From Paraburkholderia aromaticivorans (GTDB lineage Bacteria; Pseudomonadota; Gammaproteobacteria; Burkholderiales; Burkholderiaceae): DNA of 64,000 bases. The notes under the pieces were generated by a model. It was not told where the DNA came from. It was given only the letters and a program-made list of their open reading frames with translations, and did no database searches. The stretch is taken from contig NZ_CP051517.1 of the NCBI RefSeq assembly GCF_012689525.1, forward strand, positions 62,001 through 126,000, in the 5' to 3' direction. Below are positions 8,659 to 17,064 of this stretch, piece by piece. Within the stretch, counting starts at the first letter, position 1. Each line of letters starts with the position of its first letter. The position numbers and the translations under genes were made by a program.

Positions 8659-9312
8659 TTAGTAATGAATTCGTGTCTGGAACTGGCCGGCCTCGTACAC
8701 GTCGACCGCATTCGACGATTGCGGCTGTTGCCAGACGATGTGGTCATACACCGTGACGGTGACTGGATCGCCGTCGTAGCCACCACCGTCACGCCCATTT
8801 CGCCAACTCACCGCTGACGCATCGACCGAGGGATCGCCATACACCTGATACGCACCGACCTGGCTGCCCACACAGGCCTGCGGCCCGTAATACGCGTAAC
8901 CGCTATTGAGATCCGCCACGGAAGGCTTCGGCGTTCCGACAAGTGCGAAACCACCCATGCCGCTGTACGGACGAGCTCCGACCTTGCGTTGCCCTTCCGC
9001 CACCCAGGTGCCGGCCGCCGCGGCCGTCGTGCCAGCAGGGCACGGATCGTAAGGCGTGTTGTTCTGGCGGACGGTCATGTCCGAGTCTTTACACTGCGGC
9101 CAGCCACGCCCGTGGCGGAGATCGTCCATCAGATGATCCATTGCCGGCCCGCAGGTAGACGGCGCCCACGGTCCACCATTCGATGAGGGGTTGCCCAGAC
9201 AGATCACAATGCGGCATCCGTAGTCGTCATCGGCACGGGCCTTGCCGGCGTGACCGCCAGCAGCGAGCACCGACATGACCAGCATCAGCCTGACTCCGTT
9301 TCTCATCGTCAT
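8659..9312 (-). CDS. Secreted cysteine-containing protein of the conjugation operon
   Basis: 217 residues from the ATG at 9312, which overlaps the stop of the upstream gene (ATGA) and has a strong ggaaaggggg site. It starts with a signal peptide ending near AGKARA, then DDDYGCRIVICLGNPSSNGG and WAPSTCGPAMDHLMDDLRHG. The cysteines suggest disulphides in the periplasm. Proteins with this DYGCR-CLxNPxSNGG opening recur in Burkholderiales transfer clusters, but their role is unknown to me. A longer 5' extension to 9567 overlaps a whole gene and is rejected. Confidence 0.7.
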   Translation of the reverse strand: MTMRNGVRLMLVMSVLAAGGHAGKARADDDYGCRIVICLGNPSSNGGPWAPSTCGPAMDHLMDDLRHGRGWPQCKDSDMTVRQNNTPYDPCPAGTTAAAAGTWVAEGQRKVGARPYSGMGGFALVGTPKPSVADLNSGYAYYGPQACVGSQVGAYQVYGDPSVDASAVSWRNGRDGGGYDGDPVTVTVYDHIVWQQPQSSNAVDVYEAGQFQTRIHY

Positions 9313-9650
9313 ACCCCACCCCCTTTCCAAGTAAGCGCGCTGCGCCCGCCCTTCATGTATCGCCAGGCACTCCACGTATTGCGCACGGCCAGACCCAACA
9401 GACAGAACGGCGACGCAGCCACCGCACCCAACCACATCAAGGTAAGCACGGGCGGCAGCAGGACCCAGCCACCGCTCTCCCGCACCAGCCGGGCTACCAG
9501 ATAAAAAGACATAGGCACCATGAGCGACGCGAATTGCACTCCGGCCCCAGGCTGGTGATGCCACCATTGCGATGCCGCCGCGCCCGCCGTGACGGCATAG
9601 ACGTCCAGCACCAGAGCCGCAGCAAGCATGCGAAATTGGTCACTGGTCAT
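9309..9650 (-). CDS. Small inner-membrane protein
   Basis: 113 residues with about three hydrophobic segments (residues 8-28, 38-56, 62-88) and a short basic C-terminus ending in KGGGV. It overlaps the end of the virB1 gene by 11 bp and the start of the next gene by 4 bp, so it is translationally coupled within the transfer operon. I do not recognise a family; assembly or entry exclusion roles are conceivable but unsupported. Confidence 0.65.
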   Translation of the reverse strand: MTSDQFRMLAAALVLDVYAVTAGAAASQWWHHQPGAGVQFASLMVPMSFYLVARLVRESGGWVLLPPVLTLMWLGAVAASPFCLLGLAVRNTWSAWRYMKGGRSALTWKGGGV

Positions 9651-10410
9651 CGACGGCTCCCGACGCCTTTACTGCCTTGCGCGAATCGCTGCTCTGCCCA
9701 TTGACCTGACCGTCTTCGTCGTCGTCCCCATAGGTCGTGAACCAGTCGTCTTTGGTCGCAGACTTTGCAGCGCGCTCCGGCCGTGCCGCCGCGCGTCGTG
9801 CGGGTCCACCTGCAGGGCGAACGTCCGGAACAACCTCGATCGGCTGCGCCCCCTGCACACCGGACGCCGGGACGGCAGCCGCCACCTTTTGTGCATAGGC
9901 GGCGCCCCGCGTCAGATCGCCGCTGTAATAACAGGAGAGCGCCGCACGTACCGCGTCATCAGCCTGCGCAAATTGCGGCTTCGCACGGGCGTAGCACGCT
10001 TTAAGAATCGCAGCACCGGTCCTGAGGTTCGTGCAAGGCTCCAAAATGCTCTCTACGGTCTGTCCGTAGCGCGCGAGATTGTGTACGTTGACCTGCACCA
10101 AACCCATGCTGTAATTCCAGCCGCCGGCGTGGAGCGCCTTGACGGTGGCCAGCGCTTCCGGAAGGTTCTTTGGCTGTCGCGCAAGATGGCCGCCGACGAC
10201 GCCGATCGCGAACGGATTTCCGCTGCTCTCGACTGTCGCCACGCGCCCCAACAGCGCGTGATGAACATCAGGGGCGCACTCCTGAGCCAGCGAGACAAAG
10301 GTGGATGCAACCGGTGGGGGCGCGACCTGCATATCCGCTTGTGACGCTTGAGCGGAAAGCAGCATCAGACTCAGCACCAGAGGCGCGAAGGGCAATTTAA
10401 TGCGGGACAT
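9640..10410 (-). CDS. virB1: VirB1-like lytic transglycosylase
   Basis: 256 residues from the ATG at 10410. A signal peptide (to about SQAD) precedes an SLT-type lysozyme fold: the catalytic Glu lies in GRVATVESSGNPFAIG, with the downstream NYSMGLVQVNVHNLARYG motif typical of VirB1/IpgF. It opens peptidoglycan so that the secretion channel and pilus can cross the envelope. The C-terminus is a long charged, disordered tail (DDWFTTYGDDDEDG). Its start overlaps the virB11 stop by 14 bp. In the Agrobacterium order virB1 comes first; here it sits after virB11. Confidence 0.9.
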   Translation of the reverse strand: MSRIKLPFAPLVLSLMLLSAQASQADMQVAPPPVASTFVSLAQECAPDVHHALLGRVATVESSGNPFAIGVVGGHLARQPKNLPEALATVKALHAGGWNYSMGLVQVNVHNLARYGQTVESILEPCTNLRTGAAILKACYARAKPQFAQADDAVRAALSCYYSGDLTRGAAYAQKVAAAVPASGVQGAQPIEVVPDVRPAGGPARRAAARPERAAKSATKDDWFTTYGDDDEDGQVNGQSSDSRKAVKASGAVDDQ

Positions 10411-11407
10411 AGAGCACCTTGCTGATTCCCCGCACCCCATCGTCATAACGATGCATCTGCACCACGACGTCGATGAGACTGCGGGCATAGTCGATAATCT
10501 CGGCACGCTGCAAGGTCGAACCGAAGCGCATGACCATCTGCGCGAGCCGTTCGAACATGTGCTCGGGGCTAGTCGCGTGCAGCGTCGTCATCCACCCACC
10601 GTGTCCGGAATTGAGCATTTCGAGCGCGACGTATGCTTCAGCACCGCGCAGTTCGCCCGGAATCACACGATCAGGCGACAGCCGCAATGACGTTTCCATC
10701 AGTTCAACCGGCGTTACCTGTGCCGTGCCCTGATTGCCACGCGAATACACCAGGTGCACAACGTTTTGTTGCGGCGGCCGTAGCTCGAGCGCATCCTGAA
10801 TGGTGACGATCCGTTCGTGCGGCGAGATCTCCTTGAGGAGCATGTTGATGAGCTCCGTCTTGCCTGCGAAAGTCGGAGCACTCACCACAATGTTCTTTTT
10901 GGTCTGGACCGCAAGCCGCAGGAAGGCCGGCCAGTCCCCGTCGCGGTACAGCATTGCCAGCTTCCTCGCCGTGTCCTCCGCTTCGGGCAACGGTTCATTG
11001 ACCCGATCAAAGGCCCCCGTGTCGATGTAGTGCTGCATCGTCAGGTCGAGCGTCGACGGTTTGCGGATCGCGATCGCGATCGTGTCGGGCGGCACTGCGG
11101 GCGGCTGGACCACCTGAATCCGGAAGTCGCGATTGCCTGCTCCCGTCAGTTCCGACGGGATCGAGGCCGCAAGCAGCGGGCGCTTAGCATCAGTTTCCTG
11201 ATCAGAGTGATGCGCCACCAGTTCAGCAAAGTCCCGCAACGTACTTCCAGAAAGTGCGGGCGTGTCCACGCGCTCCATGAAGCGCTTACCTCGCCTGGAC
11301 ACCCAGACGATGCCTGGACCATTCACCGCGATCTCCGAAACGTCGGCGTCATCGAAAAGCGGCCTGATGGACTCGGTGCGGTTGAAGAATGCAGGCACGA
11401 TCGACAT
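10397..11407 (-). CDS. virB11: VirB11 secretion ATPase
   Basis: 336 residues from the ATG at 11407 (MSIVPAFF). It has an N-terminal domain with EIAVNGPGIVWVSRRG, then the RecA-like core: Walker A SAPTFAGKTELINML, Asp box IVTIQDALEL, Walker B VIPGELRGAEAY and the His box SGHGGWMTTLHA. It forms a hexameric traffic ATPase at the cytoplasmic base of the channel and controls the switch between pilus making and DNA transfer. The first P-loop Gly is replaced (usual GGTGSGKT), but GKT is kept. A 5' extension to 11506 would overlap the small gene upstream and is rejected. Confidence 0.93.
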   Translation of the reverse strand: MSIVPAFFNRTESIRPLFDDADVSEIAVNGPGIVWVSRRGKRFMERVDTPALSGSTLRDFAELVAHHSDQETDAKRPLLAASIPSELTGAGNRDFRIQVVQPPAVPPDTIAIAIRKPSTLDLTMQHYIDTGAFDRVNEPLPEAEDTARKLAMLYRDGDWPAFLRLAVQTKKNIVVSAPTFAGKTELINMLLKEISPHERIVTIQDALELRPPQQNVVHLVYSRGNQGTAQVTPVELMETSLRLSPDRVIPGELRGAEAYVALEMLNSGHGGWMTTLHATSPEHMFERLAQMVMRFGSTLQRAEIIDYARSLIDVVVQMHRYDDGVRGISKVLYVPH

Positions 11408-11408
11408 G

Positions 11409-11672
11409 TCAGCGCCCCCGGATGCGTTCGGCGCGAGCCACCGCGCCGGCCTGCTGCACGGACGGACGATCGAGGCACACCTGCGCATCGAAACACTGGC
11501 GGGCAACGGCCTTAAGCTTTGCCTGCGCGAGCATCAGATACCGTCCGTCATCCCGGGCGAAATCCCTGAATATCTGTGCCTGCAGCGCGTCGGCAACCGC
11601 GTCGTCCAGCTGGCGGCGTAGTTCGCCTGCGGCGACTTCGCATTGAACGTGCGAGTTATCCGTTGTCATCAT
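11409..11672 (-). CDS. Small unknown protein between virB10 and virB11
   Basis: 87 residues, predicted all-helical and soluble (AAGELRRQLDDAVADALQAQ). Its ATG overlaps the virB10 stop and its stop lies 1 bp before the virB11 start, so it is clearly part of the operon. Contains two Cys (QCEV and RQCFD) but no signal peptide. No family recognised. Confidence 0.6.
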   Translation of the reverse strand: MMTTDNSHVQCEVAAGELRRQLDDAVADALQAQIFRDFARDDGRYLMLAQAKLKAVARQCFDAQVCLDRPSVQQAGAVARAERIRGR

Positions 11673-12922
11673 TCCTCCCCGTCGCCTGATTTGCAGTAGT
11701 CGGAGAAGTCCAGCTCGTGTTCGACCTGAACGCGCACGCGCGTGCCCTGGTCGTTTTTGAGTGTCGGCGGGATGTTGACGTAGCCGCCCAGCAGCTGCTG
11801 CGAAGACTGCGCCATCGACTGCTGCACGCCCGCGCGGTACATCGCCATCGAGTTGTTCTGGTCTGACGACGACACGCCGTAGGTCGATGAACCCGCGCCG
11901 AGCAGCGACAGCGCCGCGCTCATGCCGAGGATCTGGCCAACGTGGTTATCAACTTCGGCGTCGATGCCCGCCGATCCGAGCTGATCGGCAACCGGTGAGT
12001 CGACATGGATCTTGACGCCATCCGGACGCAAGGCGACGGCGCTTGCAATGAAGGTTCGTTCCTGCCCCTTGCGCACAGACGAATTCGGTTTGCCTGTAAT
12101 ACGCGTGCCCCACGGCAGCAGCGGAATCCGGCCCTGCTCCCCATAAGCGTCCCGATCCAGCATGATCGTGATGGAACCAGGCAGGTCCGAGATAATGCGC
12201 GGCACCAGGTGGCCCTCGAGGATTGCCCCCGGCTCCATCTTGCATTGCAGGTTGTCGATCTTTTGCGCCTTGGATGTGGAGTCGTCGGCGCTCGCAACGC
12301 TACGCGCAAAGGCCGAATTCGGATCATTCGGACCGTCGCCGCCAGAACGGCGGCCCAAGCCTGCCTCACCCTGCTGCGCATCAGCGGAAGCGGCACCTGC
12401 ATCGTCTGGGCCATCCCCTCCCGTGTCAGAACCAAAGATGCCTGATTTCATCCGCGCCTCGTGCATTGCCTCGGCTTTTCTGCGTGCCTGCTCAGCTTCT
12501 GCGGCCGCCTGACGTTGACGCTCAGCAGCCCGTCGCGCTTCGTCCGGATCGACGCCCGAGCTTGCAGCTGGTGCCGACGCAGCTGCCGCCATCGACGCCG
12601 GAAGTTTCTGCCGGCCAGCATCCAGCGGCGCCGCCTTCGCCGTGTCTTCGTCGATCTTCGGCTTGTCGGAACTGCCCGATGGCGCCGGCGCATCATGCTT
12701 CATCGCGTAGAATCCACCGGCACACAGCAGGAACAGAATCGCGCCGGCGACCGTAAAAAAGGTCTGACGCCGGCCGCGCCCCGGATCGGCTGCGAGCGAC
12801 GTCTGCCGCAGCGCATCAGCCGCGCGCCGACGCTCGTTCAGGCTGTCGCCTACGTTGCCCGGCTCGCCCCCTGGCTGCCCGCCGTCATGAGGCAGATCAT
12901 TCGGGTTATCAGGCGTATTCAA
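11669..12922 (-). CDS. virB10: VirB10 envelope-spanning channel protein
   Basis: 417 residues if translation begins at the TTG at 12922, which overlaps the virB9 stop (TTGA) and has ggaggcgg just upstream; the next ATG upstream (12988) would overlap virB9 by 70 bp. A cytosolic N-terminus, a single membrane helix (TFFTVAGAILFLLCAGGFYA), a Pro/Ala- and Gln/Arg-rich periplasmic linker and the C-terminal beta-barrel domain (GAILEGHLVPRIISDLPGSI, LLPWGTRITGK) match VirB10/TrbI. VirB10 spans both membranes, senses ATP use by the motors and gates the outer pore. It ends in DYCKSGDGEE. Confidence 0.92.
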   Translation of the reverse strand: MNTPDNPNDLPHDGGQPGGEPGNVGDSLNERRRAADALRQTSLAADPGRGRRQTFFTVAGAILFLLCAGGFYAMKHDAPAPSGSSDKPKIDEDTAKAAPLDAGRQKLPASMAAAASAPAASSGVDPDEARRAAERQRQAAAEAEQARRKAEAMHEARMKSGIFGSDTGGDGPDDAGAASADAQQGEAGLGRRSGGDGPNDPNSAFARSVASADDSTSKAQKIDNLQCKMEPGAILEGHLVPRIISDLPGSITIMLDRDAYGEQGRIPLLPWGTRITGKPNSSVRKGQERTFIASAVALRPDGVKIHVDSPVADQLGSAGIDAEVDNHVGQILGMSAALSLLGAGSSTYGVSSSDQNNSMAMYRAGVQQSMAQSSQQLLGGYVNIPPTLKNDQGTRVRVQVEHELDFSDYCKSGDGEE

Positions 12923-13695
12923 TTTCCGCCTCCCCAGGGTGAGCGCTGCGCCTGTGTCGCCGTACCCTGTTGCGACCGGCTCACACACAAGGTGCGATCG
13001 CCATCGCGCAGCGTAAAGCGGTCAGCCATCTGTTCGATCACCAGGTATGGCCCTTCCCTGCGCATGGGCGCAAGCGCCTCGGTGCCGTCCCGGTCAACGA
13101 CGTAAATGCTCGGCTTGGGCTTGCCGATCGTGGTCAGAAAGTAAGTGAACTGCCCGTCGTCAAAAACGCGCTGCAGACCGAACGAATTTTCGTCACCCGA
13201 CACCTGATAATTCTTGTTGACCATGCGCGGCTGCGAATAGGATGCGTCGGAGATACCGCCCGAATCGTCGCTCCATCCATCGTTTCCATCTGCCGGATAG
13301 ATAAAGCGCACCGCATAGGTCGCTCGTTCCGGATTCTTCGAACTGGATAGCCGGAAGTAATAGACGTGATTGCTGGTCGTGACAGTCAGATTGGTTCTTG
13401 CATCCGGCTCGACCGGCTTAAGCACGAGATGATTGCGAAACTTCAGGACCTGCCAGCCGATTGAATCGCCGATCGCCTTGTTGAGGATCTTTTCCCCTGG
13501 CGCGAATTCGATCGTTGTCGCGTAACCATAGACGCCCGTGATTTCGTAGACCTGATTCGGATCGAACTGAAGCTGGCATACCCGGTTGTCCGTAATCACG
13601 CAGCGCGGATTCTTGGCCGCTTGCGCATTCACACCCACAAAGGCGCACGCGATACCAATTAACCATGCCAGCATGCCGTGGCGAATTGTTTTCAT
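12919..13695 (-). CDS. virB9: VirB9 outer-membrane complex protein
   Basis: 258 residues. A signal peptide ends near AQA; the N-domain has FDPNQVYEITGVYGYATTIE and the C-domain NSFGLQRVFDDGQFTYF with IYVVDRDGTEAL, both VirB9/TrbG hallmarks. It forms the outer-membrane core ring with VirB7 and VirB10. Its stop overlaps the proposed virB10 start, so the two are translated in a coupled way. A shorter VirB9-like gene lies immediately upstream. Confidence 0.92.
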   Translation of the reverse strand: MKTIRHGMLAWLIGIACAFVGVNAQAAKNPRCVITDNRVCQLQFDPNQVYEITGVYGYATTIEFAPGEKILNKAIGDSIGWQVLKFRNHLVLKPVEPDARTNLTVTTSNHVYYFRLSSSKNPERATYAVRFIYPADGNDGWSDDSGGISDASYSQPRMVNKNYQVSGDENSFGLQRVFDDGQFTYFLTTIGKPKPSIYVVDRDGTEALAPMRREGPYLVIEQMADRFTLRDGDRTLCVSRSQQGTATQAQRSPWGGGN

Positions 13696-13712
13696 GTCGT
13701 TCCCTCTCCTGG

Positions 13713-14123
13713 TTAGTACGCCGAGGGCGTCACGAAATGCACGATATGCGCGGCCTGCAATGCATCGTCAATCGACGCTATCTGCAGGTGGTAGGTGCCG
13801 CGCGTCGTCGTGACATTCAGCCCCATCTTCTCGCCCGGCCTGTCGGCCGTCACCTGCAGCGTATCGCCCGTTTGCTGAACATGAAAGACCGGCGCCGTGC
13901 TCTGCGCGATGGCCTTGATATGTTCGTCGCGCGGAAAGTCAATCGCCAGCAAGGTCCTGTCAGCAACTGTCAGGTCGTAGATCTGGTCCGGCATGTACGG
14001 CAGGCGCTGCACATTGCCTTCCGTTCCCCGCAGGACCGGATCAGCAGCCGTTACTGCGTGAGCCACGGCCGACAACGCCACTGCTATCGCTACTGCCGTC
14101 AAGGCACTCCTGACTGTTCGCAT
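13713..14123 (-). CDS. Short VirB9-like protein (N-terminal domain only)
   Basis: 136 residues from the ATG at 14123, which has ggaggttg directly upstream. After a signal peptide (to about VTAAD) it reads LPYMPDQIYDLTVADRTLLA and KMGLNVTTTRGTYHLQI, the pattern of the VirB9 N-domain (DPNQVYEI and TNLTVTTSNHVYYF in its neighbour). The C-domain that binds VirB7 is lacking. The stop is 17 bp before full-length virB9, suggesting an old tandem duplication. It may occupy part of the core complex or act in its assembly; that is inference. Confidence 0.65.
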   Translation of the reverse strand: MRTVRSALTAVAIAVALSAVAHAVTAADPVLRGTEGNVQRLPYMPDQIYDLTVADRTLLAIDFPRDEHIKAIAQSTAPVFHVQQTGDTLQVTADRPGEKMGLNVTTTRGTYHLQIASIDDALQAAHIVHFVTPSAY

Positions 14124-14124
14124 C

Positions 14125-14832
14125 TCAACCTCCAGATGGGGCCGGCGCACCCGGCTCTGTGTTTGGCTCGAAGCCGGTCACCATGAAACCCGTACCGTTG
14201 ATGTAGCGGTTCTGCGGCGTTAGCGCCTGCTTCACGAAGTCGTAGCGGAACAGCACATGCCAGTACACCGTCTTGTTGTCGCCGTTGCCGTCGTTGTAGG
14301 TCGTGAAGGTTGCTTCGGCCTTGTGGTCGTCACGGTCGAGAATGCGGATGCGCTGATCCTTCACGCGACGAACCGTCGTCTCTGCGATCGCGTAGTACGG
14401 GTTGTCCTTGTTCTTCGCGTCCATCTCGTGATTGAAGCGGTCTGCCACGTCCGATGCTGAATGCAGCCTGACGTAATCAATATGGTCCTGGCGAAACGCG
14501 CGATCCAGCGTGTAGCGTTCAGTCACGTAACGGGCAAGTTCGCTCTCGATCACGGCATCCTTCGAGCTGAGCACCGCAGGTGTGCCGATCTCGCTTTTTG
14601 CGACGTGGTTGTTTCTGTCAAGAGTCAGCACCACAGGTGGCACATACTCCTGATTGGCCTTGTCGTAGGCCATTGAAGCCAGTGCGAGGCCCGCGATCGG
14701 CCACGCTACCAACGCGAGCAGATATGCGCGATTCCGGGATAAGCGAATCGCCTCATAGGATTCGGCTGGCGGTGCGTCAGGCGCTGCCGCCTGACGAACC
14801 TTGGAAGATTTCTGGAAAATCGCGCTCACCAT
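14125..14832 (-). CDS. virB8: VirB8 inner-membrane assembly factor
   Basis: 235 residues. A short cytosolic part, one membrane helix (AYLLALVAWPIAGLALASMA) and a periplasmic NTF2-like domain with ESELARYVTERYTLDRAFRQ and NPYYAIAETTVRRVKDQRIR match VirB8/TrbF. It nucleates the inner-membrane complex and contacts VirB5, VirB9 and VirB10. It overlaps virB6 by 7 bp upstream and ends 1 bp before the next gene. Confidence 0.9.
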   Translation of the reverse strand: MVSAIFQKSSKVRQAAAPDAPPAESYEAIRLSRNRAYLLALVAWPIAGLALASMAYDKANQEYVPPVVLTLDRNNHVAKSEIGTPAVLSSKDAVIESELARYVTERYTLDRAFRQDHIDYVRLHSASDVADRFNHEMDAKNKDNPYYAIAETTVRRVKDQRIRILDRDDHKAEATFTTYNDGNGDNKTVYWHVLFRYDFVKQALTPQNRYINGTGFMVTGFEPNTEPGAPAPSGG

Positions 14833-15917
14833 TGACCTCCATCAGATGTGCCGCTCGACGGCGCTGTGCCGCCAGGGCCGCCCGGTTGACCGGCACCCGA
14901 TGGGCTCGACATGCTTGAAGGGCTCGTAGCGCCGCCCGAGGAAAGCGCCCGCTCGATCCGGGCAAGCTGATTACCGTGAGCAGTTTGGGTGTTGCTGATA
15001 CTGTTCAGCGCAGTCGCCGCGCCCGGATTTGCGCCGGCGCCGCCTCGCCCACCGCCGGAAAACTTCGACATGATCTGGGACATCATGAAGCCGCCGATCA
15101 TGTCCGCCATGCCGCTGCCGGCGGCACCACTCGATGTCAGCGCGGACGCCAGCGGGCGAATGGTAAAGGCCATGAAAAGTGTGATGGCGCCTGCAAGGAT
15201 GATTGCAGAAAAGGCATCGTTCGCCGTCATTGCGTTGGGGTCCATCTTCGATACAAACTGGTCAGTGATATCGAAGCTGAATTTCACAATGACGCCCAGC
15301 AGGATGCCGACCAGTGCAAACTTCGCCATCGCCGCAAACCAGCTCATGCCGAATCCACGCGTGCTGTTCCACATCAACGTCGGCACGAACAGCGGAAAGA
15401 GCAGCATCGTGACTGCAAAGCCCATGTCAGAACCGACCTTCAGAACAAGCGCGACCAGGACCATCGCTGTATTGACCATCTGCAACACGAGCCCAAGAAG
15501 CACGATGCCGATCTTGAGCATCGACTGCTTCATCATCTGGCCAGATGCATCGGAAAACTTGTTGTAGGCGTTCTCCAGGTATTGCGTCATGGACTGCCCG
15601 CCCATCAACGCATTTACGGTGTCGTCGCGCAGTTCCTGGAATGAATGAAAAATCTGTCCGGCAAGCCCGCCCCAGTTCAATGCCGCGAACACGAACATGA
15701 TCGTCAAAAGCATTCTCACGAGAGGCCACACGTCCGCAGGATCTCGCCCGGAATGAACCCGGATTACCTTCACTGCCACCCAGATCATCGCGAGGTAGAG
15801 CACCGGTTGCGTGACTGCGTGCCCCAGCACCGGGTAATTGGTCGACAGAAACGCTTCCGTTCGCGACGGGATGCTGTCGAACAATGTCTGGATGAATTGA
15901 TCTACCGGATCAGCCAT
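14826..15917 (-). CDS. virB6: VirB6 polytopic channel protein
   Basis: 363 residues from the ATG at 15917 (ggggaagtg just upstream). It has about six membrane helices between residues 35 and 280 (for example LYLAMIWVAVKVI, IGIVLLGLVLQMV and ILLGVIVKFSF) and a Gly/Ser/Pro-rich cytosolic or periplasmic tail ending DGGQW. This is the TrbL/VirB6 layout; such proteins form the inner-membrane part of the substrate path. A 5' extension to 15998 overlaps the neighbouring gene and is not used. Confidence 0.9.
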   Translation of the reverse strand: MADPVDQFIQTLFDSIPSRTEAFLSTNYPVLGHAVTQPVLYLAMIWVAVKVIRVHSGRDPADVWPLVRMLLTIMFVFAALNWGGLAGQIFHSFQELRDDTVNALMGGQSMTQYLENAYNKFSDASGQMMKQSMLKIGIVLLGLVLQMVNTAMVLVALVLKVGSDMGFAVTMLLFPLFVPTLMWNSTRGFGMSWFAAMAKFALVGILLGVIVKFSFDITDQFVSKMDPNAMTANDAFSAIILAGAITLFMAFTIRPLASALTSSGAAGSGMADMIGGFMMSQIMSKFSGGGRGGAGANPGAATALNSISNTQTAHGNQLARIERALSSGGATSPSSMSSPSGAGQPGGPGGTAPSSGTSDGGQW

Positions 15918-15918
15918 G

Positions 15919-16227
15919 TCACTTCCCCGGGCCAAAAAATATCTGCTTGGAGGCCTCCGCGGCGGCGTTGCAGTCGCGTGCTTCCGGGGTGTCAGCAAAG
16001 GGGCTAATGCCGCGGTTTGTGCAATCGTCTTCGCGCGCTTTCATCTCCGCGCGATGCGCAAGGTAATACGCTTTCGTCTTCGGCTCGAACGTCGGCACAG
16101 TCTGCGCAGGGGGTTCGACAGTGTCGCCTCCCGTGCTGCTCGTATGCACGACGTAAACGATCAATCCGCCGCTTCCAACAACCGCGACTGCGAGAAGGAA
16201 CCAACTGAGTTTGCCTGTCCACGTCAT
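15919..16227 (-). CDS. EexN-like candidate entry-exclusion protein
   Basis: 102 residues from the ATG at 16227. A membrane helix (WFLLAVAVVGSGGLIVYVV) is followed by a small periplasmic domain, KTKAYYLAHRAEMKAREDDC and EARDCNAAAEASKQIF. The order of Tyr-Tyr-x(n)-Arg-x-x-Cys, then Cys-x-Ala-x-x-Ala, matches the EexN pattern that in conjugative plasmids blocks uptake of a second copy. Typical EexN are lipoproteins, but here the anchor is a transmembrane helix, so the assignment is tentative. It sits between the virB7-like lipoprotein gene and virB6, a usual place for eex genes. Confidence 0.5.
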   Translation of the reverse strand: MTWTGKLSWFLLAVAVVGSGGLIVYVVHTSSTGGDTVEPPAQTVPTFEPKTKAYYLAHRAEMKAREDDCTNRGISPFADTPEARDCNAAAEASKQIFFGPGK

Positions 16228-16279
16228 ATGCCTTGCTCCAGTTTCTTCATCCGTGAGCCAGCAGGCCCACGGCGCGCTG

Positions 16280-16405
16280 TCAGGCCTGCTGCCCGATAGG
16301 ATGAAAATCGCACGCGCACGGCGATTTCGATATCGCGCCGGAATGTGCACAGCCAGCCAGACACGTAGCGCCGGCGAGCAGGAGATAAAAAACGATGCTT
16401 CGCAT
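16280..16405 (-). CDS. virB7: VirB7-like small lipoprotein
   Basis: 41 residues, easily missed. It starts MRSIVFYLLLAGATCLAGCA: a lipoprotein signal peptide with a perfect lipobox L-A-G-C, leaving a mature peptide of about 23 residues containing a Cys-Ala-Cys. The ATG (16405) lies 8 bp after the virB5 stop with gtgagg upstream. In VirB/D4 systems VirB7 is a lipoprotein of 40-60 residues that anchors VirB9 at the outer membrane, and its gene lies between virB6 and virB8 or near virB5. Size, lipobox and position all fit; sequence identity is not expected for this family. Confidence 0.7.
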   Translation of the reverse strand: MRSIVFYLLLAGATCLAGCAHSGAISKSPCACDFHPIGQQA

Positions 16406-16413
16406 GTCGATCC

Positions 16414-17064
16414 TCACTTCGATACGTTGCTGAAAAACTTCTCACGCTCTGCGGTGGCCTGGTTACTCTCGTTGAGCTGGTTCGCCGTCAGATTCGCGTT
16501 GATGGCCTGCAATTTCGTTTGCGCGGACTGGGCCATCCCCAGCTCGGCCGACATGCGGTTCTGCAGATCCGCGGCGTCCTTTACGTTCTGGGTCGTGTCG
16601 ACCTGCTGCGAAAGGCTTTGGAAGTTCTGCAGGTGGGTTTGGGCCTCGTCGTACAGCGACTCTCCGCCGGCCAGTGCCGAGCGAACCGAGTCGGTACTCA
16701 TCTTGTAGTTCGCGCCCGCGCCCTTGTCCGCGAAGTCATCGGGTGACATCGTGTTCATCACCTTTTCGTACGTCGCCTGTCGGCTGCCGTAGATACCGCT
16801 CTTCTGCTGCGATACAACGTCCTGCCAGCTGCCCGGCACAATGGACGACGCGTCAATTGCATCGGTCAGCCCCTGCCCACCCCGCCCGTACGACCCGGTT
16901 ACCGCGCCGTATTGCTGCTTGAGCGTGTCGTATTCCTGCTTGAGCTGAGCGAGTTGCGCGGCCAGCGCTGTCCAGGTCCCGGCATCGCCAACCGGAACGC
17001 CCGTTGCGAACGCTGACGTCGATATGGCCATCACTGCGATGGCCGCTACGAATGGTCCTTTCAT
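16414..17064 (-). CDS. virB5: VirB5 minor pilin/adhesin
   Basis: 216 residues from the ATG at 17064 with ggaggtg upstream. A signal peptide (to about AFATG) precedes a helical bundle with WTALAAQLAQLKQEYDTLKQ and a Gln/Asn-rich C-terminus with QTKLQAINANLTANQLNESN, characteristic of VirB5/TrbJ. It locates to the pilus tip and helps contact recipient cells. The longer reading to 17265 would overlap the neighbouring membrane gene. Confidence 0.88.
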   Translation of the reverse strand: MKGPFVAAIAVMAISTSAFATGVPVGDAGTWTALAAQLAQLKQEYDTLKQQYGAVTGSYGRGGQGLTDAIDASSIVPGSWQDVVSQQKSGIYGSRQATYEKVMNTMSPDDFADKGAGANYKMSTDSVRSALAGGESLYDEAQTHLQNFQSLSQQVDTTQNVKDAADLQNRMSAELGMAQSAQTKLQAINANLTANQLNESNQATAEREKFFSNVSK

